From Thermococcaceae archaeon (lineage in GTDB: Archaea > Methanobacteriota_B > Thermococci > Thermococcales > Thermococcaceae), in the NCBI GenBank assembly GCA_026986455.1, contig JALSON010000020.1, positions 1 through 5,516 of the forward strand: a DNA stretch of 5,516 nucleotides, in the 5' to 3' direction. Below are positions 1-4,147 of this stretch, in pieces (the stretch's first letter is position 1; the number at the start of each line of letters is the position of its first letter). The translations under genes and the position numbers were made by a program. The notes beneath the pieces are model-generated. The model saw only the letters and a program-made list of their open reading frames with translations. It did no database searches and was not told where the DNA came from.

Positions 1-296
1 AGAAGCTCTTTGTCAAGCCAACTGATTACGTGAACAAATTCGCCGACGAACTCGGGTTAAGCGAGAAGGTCAGGAGAAAGGCCGTTGAGCTTCTGGATGA
101 AGCCTATAACAAGGGGCTAACGAGTGGGAAAAGCCCCGCAGGACTGGTGGCTGCGGCTCTCTACATAGCCGGCCTGCTTGAGGGGGAAAAGAGAACCCAG
201 AGGGAAGTTGCCGAGGTTGCAAGGGTAACCGAGGTCACCGTGAGGAACAGGTACAAGGAGCTCGTGGACAAGCTCAAGCTGAAGATACCGATGTGA
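1..296 (+). CDS. tfb: Transcription initiation factor B (TFB), C-terminal part, 5' truncated by window edge
   Basis: TFB is the archaeal TFIIB homologue. It binds the TBP-TATA complex and the BRE upstream of it, and recruits RNA polymerase. The open frame runs in from the left edge (first full codon at 3) and ends with TGA at 294-296, leaving 97 residues of a protein that is usually about 300. What is visible is most of the second cyclin-fold repeat: [20 protein letters not shown] at the start, then [16 protein letters not shown] (residues 41-56), a TFB hallmark, then a helix-turn-helix around residues 65-87 ([20 protein letters not shown]). In the known archaeal TFB-TBP-DNA structure this helix-turn-helix contacts the BRE. 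The zinc ribbon, B-finger and first cyclin repeat lie outside the window. GTG at 30 is an internal valine, not a start. The gene converges on FEN-1 with no bases between the stops. Thermococcales often carry two TFBs; I recall a TFB gene beside FEN-1 in T. kodakarensis (TFB1), but which paralogue this is remains inference. Confidence 0.96.
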   Translation, partial: KLFVKPTDYVNKFADELGLSEKVRRKAVELLDEAYNKGLTSGKSPAGLVAAALYIAGLLEGEKRTQREVAEVARVTEVTVRNRYKELVDKLKLKIPM

Positions 297-1322
297 TTAT
301 CTTTTCATGAACCAGCTCTCAAGGGTCGACTGTTTTCCGGCTTTTATGGCTTTTTTAAGCCTCTCAAGACCGTTCTGAACCCTTGATTCGCTGAAGTCGT
401 GCTCATCGCAGAGGAACCTCAGTATCCCCTCCTCATCAGGCATCTTCCATTCAAGCCTGAAATCATCAGTTACCGGAGGATTAAGGAAGAAGTCCTTGAT
501 GGCATAAAGGTCGACCTCGCTGCCCTTCTGGTACTTCTTCAGGGGATCCTTTGAGTGCCTCACAATCTCAAGCGCCTTCTTGGGCCCTATCCCCTTTATT
601 CCCCCCGGGTTGTAGTCCGTCCCGACGAGAATGGCCATCTCAACGAGCTTCTCCCTGTCTATACCGAGCCTTTTTAGGACTTCCTCCAGAGTTATGAGCT
701 CCGGGCGCACCTCCACATAAACATCCCTCCCGGGAAGCTTCCTCCTCCCTGTTATCGTGAGGTTCCTGACCAGACGGGGGGCCCCGAAGAGGAGGGAATC
801 GTAATCCTGAGATGCAGAGGCGTAGGTCTTCCTCTTCGCCGCCATGTGGGCTGCCTGGGCCTCTCCCTCGCTCGGCGCCTGGACAACGGGAATTCCCATC
901 AGGCCGAGGAGCTGTTTGGCATCGCTGATGAGCTGCTCATTTACCCTGCTGGCCCTCTGGGCATATTTCTTTGCCTCCTCAAGATCCCCTCTCGCCAGAG
1001 CCGCTTCCCACTTTTCCTCTGCTTCTTCCCTTGCTTCCCTCCTCTTTTCAAGCTCCTTCTTTTTGAACTCCGGCGGCTCTCCGTCAAAGACATATGCAGG
1101 CTTTATCCCGGCTTCCATCAGGTTTATTGTCCTGTAGAAAAGCCCGGACAGATGGGAGGTTATCCTGCCCCGTGAGTCCATAAGGGGTGTTCCATCCCTC
1201 TGCCGTATGGTCGACAGAAACTGATAGATGGCATTGAACGCATCTATGGCCACCTTTTTCCCGTAGAGATTTTCAAACTCAATATCCCTTTTCGGGATGA
1301 GCTCACCGATCTGAACCCCCAT
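297..1322 (-). CDS. fen: Flap endonuclease 1 (FEN-1), structure-specific 5' nuclease
   Basis: FEN-1 removes 5' flaps during Okazaki fragment maturation and long-patch base excision repair, acting with PCNA and DNA ligase. The 341 residues match the usual archaeal length of about 340. The N-terminal nuclease region starts [20 protein letters not shown]. The two-metal acidic residues are all present: D27 (VAIDAFN), D80 (VFDGEPP), E152 and E154 (APSEGEAQ), D173 and D175 (SQDYDSLL), and D236 (VGTDYN). A helical arch/clamp rich in Lys, Arg and Glu spans roughly residues 84-130. The helix-two-turn-helix DNA-binding motif is [15 protein letters not shown] (240-254). The C-terminus carries a PCNA-interacting PIP box, QSTLESWF (331-338). 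The ATG at 1322-1320 is preceded by a strong Shine-Dalgarno GGAGG (1335-1331, 8-base spacer) and by a BRE/TATA promoter. One oddity is that the loop just before the D173/D175 pair reads [11 protein letters not shown], where FEN-1 proteins I recall have Gly and Val at the R164 and T166 positions. The identity is otherwise secure. Confidence 0.98.
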   Translation of the reverse strand: MGVQIGELIPKRDIEFENLYGKKVAIDAFNAIYQFLSTIRQRDGTPLMDSRGRITSHLSGLFYRTINLMEAGIKPAYVFDGEPPEFKKKELEKRREAREEAEEKWEAALARGDLEEAKKYAQRASRVNEQLISDAKQLLGLMGIPVVQAPSEGEAQAAHMAAKRKTYASASQDYDSLLFGAPRLVRNLTITGRRKLPGRDVYVEVRPELITLEEVLKRLGIDREKLVEMAILVGTDYNPGGIKGIGPKKALEIVRHSKDPLKKYQKGSEVDLYAIKDFFLNPPVTDDFRLEWKMPDEEGILRFLCDEHDFSESRVQNGLERLKKAIKAGKQSTLESWFMKR

Positions 1323-1330
1323 CGTACCAC

Positions 1331-1372
1331 CCTCCTATCTGGATTATGCCTGTGGAGAATATAACATTTTCC
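1331..1372 (-). promoter_or_regulatory. FEN-1 promoter (BRE/TATA) and Shine-Dalgarno
   Basis: On the minus strand, 1372-1358 reads GGAAAATGTTATATT: a purine-rich BRE-like element (GGAAAA) followed by a TATA-like box centred near 1362. With the usual archaeal spacing of about 25 bases, transcription would start near 1336-1338. That leaves a leader of only about 15 bases containing the GGAGG ribosome site (1335-1331). The TATA box overlaps one arm of a 7-base inverted repeat (1361-1367 with 1387-1393). The start site is inferred from spacing, not observed. Confidence 0.7.
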
Positions 1373-1393
1373 TAAGGCCTCACACCATGTTAT
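1361..1393. repeat. 7-base inverted repeat, candidate operator over the FEN-1 TATA box
   Basis: ATAACAT at 1361-1367 and ATGTTAT at 1387-1393 are perfect reverse complements separated by 19 bases. The left arm lies inside the FEN-1 TATA box and the right arm lies upstream of the BRE. A related TAACAT occurs at 1421-1426. The region is AT-rich, so a short match could be chance. It does not match any Thermococcales regulator site I can name with confidence. Confidence 0.3.
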
Positions 1394-1394
1394 C

Positions 1395-1414
1395 CCAAGG
1401 TTAAACTCCTTTGG
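1395..1414. repeat. Imperfect palindrome in the divergent intergenic region
   Basis: CCAAGG (1395-1400), a 7-base spacer, and CCTTTGG (1408-1414) form an imperfect dyad with one extra T in the right arm. It lies between the FEN-1 and acetyl-CoA synthetase promoters, about 50 bases from the synthetase TATA box and about 30 bases upstream of the FEN-1 TATA box. It could be a regulator site or simply chance. Confidence 0.25.
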
Positions 1415-1455
1415 TTCATTTAACATATGCCGATAGAGGACTCGTCAAATTAAGA

Positions 1456-1475
1456 AGAGAAAAGTTATAACCCTT
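1456..1475 (+). promoter_or_regulatory. Promoter (BRE/TATA) of acetyl-CoA synthetase alpha gene
   Basis: A purine-rich stretch (AGAGAAAAG, 1456-1464) runs into a TATA-like box, GTTATAA (1464-1470), which sits within the perfect palindrome GTTATAAC. Spacing of about 25 bases puts the start of transcription near 1491-1493 and gives a leader of about 25 bases to the ATG at 1517. This would be the main promoter of the synthetase gene. A second similar stretch (AAAGTTTAT, 1495-1503) is too close to the gene to serve as its TATA box. Confidence 0.65.
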
Positions 1476-1504
1476 TTTCCCGAGTTACCTTTGTAAAGTT
1501 TATC

Positions 1505-1510
1505 GAGGTG
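1505..1510 (+). promoter_or_regulatory. Shine-Dalgarno that fixes the start of the acetyl-CoA synthetase alpha gene
   Basis: GAGGTG at 1505-1510 lies 6 bases before ATG 1517, ideal spacing for an archaeal ribosome site. The GTG at 1508-1510 is in frame and gives the longest reading, but it is part of this site and has no ribosome site of its own upstream. ATG 1517 is therefore preferred. Confidence 0.8.
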
Positions 1511-1516
1511 GCGAAT

Positions 1517-2908
1517 ATGGACAGCGTAGAGGCACTTTTTAAACCCAGGAGCGTGGCAGTCATAGGTGCTTCTGGAAAGCCCGGAAAGATAGGATACTCC
1601 ATTATGAAGAATATCATCGAGTACGGCTACGAAGGGAAGATATACGCCGTCAACGTTAAGGGCGGCGAGATAGAGATAAGCGGAAGGAAGTTCAAGGCCT
1701 ACAAAAGCATTCTCGATGTCCCCGATGAAGTCGATATGGCTGTTATTGTTGTCCCGGCAAAGTTTGTTCCCCAGGTGGTTGAGGAGTGCGGGAAGAAAGG
1801 GGTCAAAGCCCTCCCGATAATAAGCTCGGGCTTCGGTGAGCTGGGAGAAGAGGGCAAGAAGGTGGAGGAAGCCCTCGTCGAAACCGCCCACAAATACGGC
1901 ATGAGGATCCTCGGTCCGAACATCTTCGGTGTCGTCTACACCCCGACAAAGCTGAACGCAACATTCGGTCCAACCGACGTCCTTCCAGGAAAGCTCGCCC
2001 TGGTGTCCCAGAGCGGTGCCCTCGGAATAGCCCTCATGGGATGGACAATCCTCGAAAAGGTCGGTCTCTCGGCCATTGTGAGCATTGGAAACAAGAGCGA
2101 TCTCGATGATGCAGACATGCTCGAATACTTCGAAAACGATGAAAACACAGGCGCCATTTTGATCTACATGGAGGGCGTCAAGGACGGCAGGAGGTTCATG
2201 GAAACCGCGAAGAGGGTCTCAATGAAAAAGCCGATTATCATCATAAAGGCCGGAAGGAGCGAGCGCGGCGCCAAGGCTGCTGCATCGCACACGGGTTCGC
2301 TGGCAGGAGCTGACAGCATCTACAGTGCGGCATTTAAACAGAGCGGCGTTTTAAGGGCCTTAACAGTGGGTGAAGCCTTCGACTGGGCCAGAACGCTCAG
2401 CAACCTTCCGGAGCCTGCTGGAGAGAACGTCGTCATACTCACGAACGGCGGTGGAATAGGTGTTATGGCAACCGACGCAGCCGAGGAGGAGGGACTCCAC
2501 CTCTATGACAACCTTGATGATCTGAAGGTCTTTGCAAACCACATGCCCCCATTCGGAAGCTACAAGAACCCCGTGGACCTGACGGGTATGGCGGATGCCA
2601 GATCCTACGAGGGTGCCGTTAGGGATGCCCTCGCAAATCCAAACATGCACGCCATAGCGGTCCTCTACTGTCAGACCGCGGTTCTCGACCCGAGGGATCT
2701 GGCAGACCTCGTTATAAGGGAGTATAATGCAAGTGGAAGGAAAAAACCGCTCGTTGTTGCAATCGTTGGCGGAATAGAGGCTAAGGAAGCAATAGACAGG
2801 CTCAACGAGGAGGGGATTCCCGCATATCCCGAGCCAGAGAGAGCCATAAAGTCGCTTGCGGCACTCTACAGATGGAGCAGGTGGAAGAACCGGCAGAGGA
2901 ATGAATGA
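1517..2908 (+). CDS. acdA: Acetyl-CoA synthetase (ADP-forming), alpha subunit
   Basis: This enzyme converts acetyl-CoA (or other acyl-CoA), ADP and phosphate to the acid, ATP and CoA. In sugar- and peptide-fermenting Thermococcales it is the main ATP-yielding step after the ferredoxin oxidoreductases. The 463 residues from ATG 1517 compare with about 462 in the Pyrococcus alpha subunit. Starting at the N-terminus, there is a CoA-binding Rossmann domain (VAVIGAS at 13-19, then KPGKIGY) and a succinyl-CoA-ligase-like domain with SQSGALG (164-170). Next comes YMEGV with E219, matching the Glu that stabilises the phosphohistidine in P. furiosus. SHTGS follows with H258, the catalytic phosphohistidine (His257 in P. 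furiosus). The second ligase domain has NGGGIGVMATDAAEEEG (310-326) and NPVDLTG (351-357). The ATP-grasp beta subunit is not in the window. In P. furiosus, as I recall, the alpha and beta genes are also unlinked, so its absence is expected. The gene has its own promoter and an oligo-T terminator, which suggests a single-gene transcript. Substrate preference (isoform I or II) is not certain, though resemblance is closest to the isoform I alpha subunit. Confidence 0.96.
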   Translation: MDSVEALFKPRSVAVIGASGKPGKIGYSIMKNIIEYGYEGKIYAVNVKGGEIEISGRKFKAYKSILDVPDEVDMAVIVVPAKFVPQVVEECGKKGVKALPIISSGFGELGEEGKKVEEALVETAHKYGMRILGPNIFGVVYTPTKLNATFGPTDVLPGKLALVSQSGALGIALMGWTILEKVGLSAIVSIGNKSDLDDADMLEYFENDENTGAILIYMEGVKDGRRFMETAKRVSMKKPIIIIKAGRSERGAKAAASHTGSLAGADSIYSAAFKQSGVLRALTVGEAFDWARTLSNLPEPAGENVVILTNGGGIGVMATDAAEEEGLHLYDNLDDLKVFANHMPPFGSYKNPVDLTGMADARSYEGAVRDALANPNMHAIAVLYCQTAVLDPRDLADLVIREYNASGRKKPLVVAIVGGIEAKEAIDRLNEEGIPAYPEPERAIKSLAALYRWSRWKNRQRNE

Positions 2909-2910
2909 TC

Positions 2911-2920
2911 TCCTTTTTTA
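2911..2920 (+). terminator. Oligo-T terminator after acetyl-CoA synthetase alpha
   Basis: TCCTTTTTTA begins 2 bases after the stop codon and holds six T residues (2914-2919). Oligo-T tracts on the coding strand without a required hairpin are the known signal for archaeal intrinsic termination. The rest of the gap to the next gene (2921-2963) shows no other recognisable element. Confidence 0.65.
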
Positions 2921-2963
2921 TCATCTCCCCAATTTTCTCTCGAAAGCCTCACTCTGCAGGGTC

Positions 2964-3005
2964 GGGAACAGTCTTTTAACCTTCCGGACTTCAACTTCTT
3001 AAGGG
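2964..3005 (+). promoter_or_regulatory. Probable promoter and ribosome site of the metallophosphoesterase gene
   Basis: GGGAACA (2964-2970), a BRE-like purine run, precedes CTTTTAAC (2973-2980), a weak TATA-like box. A 25-base spacing puts the start of transcription near 3001-3003. That gives a leader of about 10 bases containing AAGGG (3001-3005), 7 bases before ATG 3013, as a modest ribosome site. The TATA match is weaker than those of the other genes here, so partial read-through from the upstream gene is also possible. Confidence 0.45.
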
Positions 3006-3012
3006 ATGCATC

Positions 3013-3711
3013 ATGTTAATCGCCCTCATATCGGACATACACTCGAACCTTGAGGCACTTGAGGCTGTCTGGAGGGAGGTGAAGCGTGCCGATGCAATCC
3101 TATGCATGGGAGACCTGGTCGGATACGGAGCTTCTCCTGATGAGGTGGTTGAGTTCGTAAGGGCCCGGATGAAAAAACGGCTTTTCCTGTGCGTGCGCGG
3201 AAACCACGACAACGCCATAGCCTTCGGCGCCGAGTGGGGGTTCAATCCCTACGCGAGGGAGGCTGTCAGGTGGCATCAGAGGGTCATGAAAAGAGAAAAC
3301 CTTGAGTTTTTGAGACGCCTTCCTGTAAGGCAGCTCTTCACCGACGATACAGGAAGGAGCTATCTAATCATCCACGGCTCTCCGCGGGCACCCCTCGATG
3401 AGTACCTCTTTCCCTGGTATCCCGAGGGTGAGTTTAAGGCTGTTCTCAGCTATGTCAGACAGGATGACCTCATCGTGGGGCACACCCATGTACCCATGCT
3501 GGTGGAACTCGGAGACAGGAGAATCATAAACCCCGGAGGCGTCGGACAGCCGAGGGACGGTGACTGGAGGGCAGCATATGCTTTTATTGACACAGAGACA
3601 GGGGAGATAACATTCAGGAGGGTGGAGTATGATGTGCAGAAGGCGGCGCAAAAAATAATTGAGGCGGGCCTGCCGCGGTTCTTGGCGGAGAGGCTGTATG
3701 ACGGATACTAA
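3013..3711 (+). CDS. Calcineurin-like metallophosphoesterase (phosphodiesterase family)
   Basis: This is a predicted cytoplasmic dinuclear-metal phosphoesterase of 232 residues with no signal peptide or membrane segment. All five metal-binding motifs are present and correctly ordered: DIH (D8, H10), GDLVGYG (D34), GNHD (N64, H65, D66), HGSP (H121) and GHTH (H157, H159). The trailing NPGGVGQPRDGD (173-184) is typical of the archaeal/bacterial single-domain phosphodiesterases such as the MJ0912/MJ0936 type. The length and the C-terminal AGLPRFLAERLYDGY fit the longer (about 230-250 residue) subfamily. Family members have been shown to hydrolyse phosphodiesters in vitro, but the natural substrate is generally unknown and the sequence does not settle it here. 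ATG 3013 is chosen because the conserved beta strand LIALISDIH begins right after it and no in-frame start lies just upstream. It follows the synthetase gene by about 100 bases, with a terminator and a probable promoter between, so co-function is not implied. It converges on the PRC-barrel gene with 5 bases between stops. Confidence 0.93.
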   Translation: MLIALISDIHSNLEALEAVWREVKRADAILCMGDLVGYGASPDEVVEFVRARMKKRLFLCVRGNHDNAIAFGAEWGFNPYAREAVRWHQRVMKRENLEFLRRLPVRQLFTDDTGRSYLIIHGSPRAPLDEYLFPWYPEGEFKAVLSYVRQDDLIVGHTHVPMLVELGDRRIINPGGVGQPRDGDWRAAYAFIDTETGEITFRRVEYDVQKAAQKIIEAGLPRFLAERLYDGY

Positions 3712-3716
3712 AACGT

Positions 3717-4061
3717 TCAAAACTCGTCTTCCATTCCTTCCCCGGCTTCCCCTTCCTCCCCGGTGTCAATGAGTTCCTTCACCGTCCTGAGCCTCCTGAG
3801 CTTTGATTTCACTGCAAGCTTGCTGGAGTCAATGATTATTACCTCTCCGATGCTCTTCACAGCGCTTATCGGAATGAGGAGAAGACCCTCGTGATCGGTG
3901 ACAAACTCGCTGGTATCGAGATCCTCATCCGGCTCGGCAACTATCACAAGAATATCCCCTGTTTCTTCATCAAAGCTCAAATCATAGACCCAGCCGAGCC
4001 TGACGCCCGTATCCGTAATAAGCTCAACATCCCTAAGCTTTGAGGCCCTTATCTTTACCAT
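3717..4061 (-). CDS. PRC-barrel domain protein, small, acidic tail
   Basis: This is a 114-residue soluble protein. Residues 2-80 read as a PRC-barrel: KIRASKLRDVELITDTGVRL, then GWVYDLSFDEETGDI (23-37), LLIPISAVKSIGEVIII (61-77). The G-x-V-x-D-L, T-G-x-I and P-x-S-x-V-x-x-I-G-x-V pattern is typical of archaeal stand-alone PRC-barrels. A basic stretch (KLAVKSKLRRLRTVKEL, 81-97) and an acidic Gly/Glu tail (GEEGEAGEGMEDEF) follow. PRC-barrels are small beta-barrel interaction modules found in RNA processing (RimM), photosynthetic reaction centre H subunits and archaeal cell-division proteins (CdvA, CdpB). The role of this one is unknown; a link to CdpB-type proteins is only a possibility. ATG 4061 is preferred over the in-frame GTG at 4070, because GTG 4070 lies inside the Shine-Dalgarno GAGAGGTGA. 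It has its own promoter just after the terminators of the CDC48 gene, so it is probably transcribed alone. Confidence 0.88.
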   Translation of the reverse strand: MVKIRASKLRDVELITDTGVRLGWVYDLSFDEETGDILVIVAEPDEDLDTSEFVTDHEGLLLIPISAVKSIGEVIIIDSSKLAVKSKLRRLRTVKELIDTGEEGEAGEGMEDEF

Positions 4062-4066
4062 CTTTT

Positions 4067-4075
4067 TCACCTCTC
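4067..4075 (-). promoter_or_regulatory. Shine-Dalgarno that fixes the start of the PRC-barrel gene
   Basis: On the minus strand, 4075-4067 reads GAGAGGTGA and ends 5 bases before the ATG at 4061-4059. The in-frame GTG (4070-4068) that would lengthen the protein by three residues (MKK) is embedded in this site and has no ribosome site of its own. Confidence 0.8.
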
Positions 4076-4106
4076 GGTTTAATCGTGTAATCCTTTAAGC
4101 ATTAAT

Positions 4107-4122
4107 GTATAAAACTTTTTCC
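4107..4122 (-). promoter_or_regulatory. Promoter (BRE/TATA) of the PRC-barrel gene
   Basis: The minus strand at 4122-4107 reads GGAAAAAGTTTTATAC: a BRE-like GGAAAAAG followed by a TATA-like TTTTATA (4114-4108). It is the best-looking promoter in the window. Expected transcription start is near 4085, giving a leader of about 25 bases that contains the ribosome site at 4075-4067. Confidence 0.72.
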
Positions 4123-4125
4123 ACT

Positions 4126-4141
4126 AAAAAAGCACAAAAAA
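4126..4141 (-). terminator. Tandem oligo-T terminators after the CDC48 ATPase gene
   Basis: Two runs of six T on the minus strand (4141-4136 and 4131-4126) begin 7 bases past the CDC48 stop codon. Oligo-T tracts are the archaeal intrinsic termination signal, and repeated tracts generally improve efficiency. The second tract ends 3 bases before the BRE of the PRC-barrel promoter, so the signals are packed end to end. Confidence 0.7.
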
Positions 4142-4147
4142 GGGGAG

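Noticed and set aside
420..480. Possible C/D box RNA on the minus strand (two TGATGA elements, at 472-467 and 438-433)
   Set aside because: The boxes are Asp-Asp and Asp-Glu codons of FEN-1. CTGA elements are not placed to give guide-length intervals, and no terminal stem is seen.
844..1175. Two overlapping plus-strand open frames of about 100 residues
   Set aside because: Both are antisense to the charged arch region of FEN-1; their Ser/Phe/Leu-rich composition is what reversed Lys/Glu codons produce.
1244..1426. 60-residue minus-strand frame reaching into the FEN-1 upstream region
   Set aside because: It runs through the FEN-1 promoter and ribosome site and overlaps the FEN-1 start in another frame; nothing suggests a real peptide.
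1464..1471. GTTATAAC palindrome as a SurR redox-regulator site
   Set aside because: The SurR half-sites need three bases between GTT and AAC and there are two here; it is better explained as the TATA box.
1445..1891. 148-residue minus-strand frame opposite the synthetase gene
   Set aside because: It is antisense to the conserved CoA-binding domain and covers the synthetase promoter; no start signals are visible.
2510..2530. TGATGA next to CTGA on the plus strand
   Set aside because: The boxes are only one base apart, leaving no guide region, and they code conserved residues of the synthetase.
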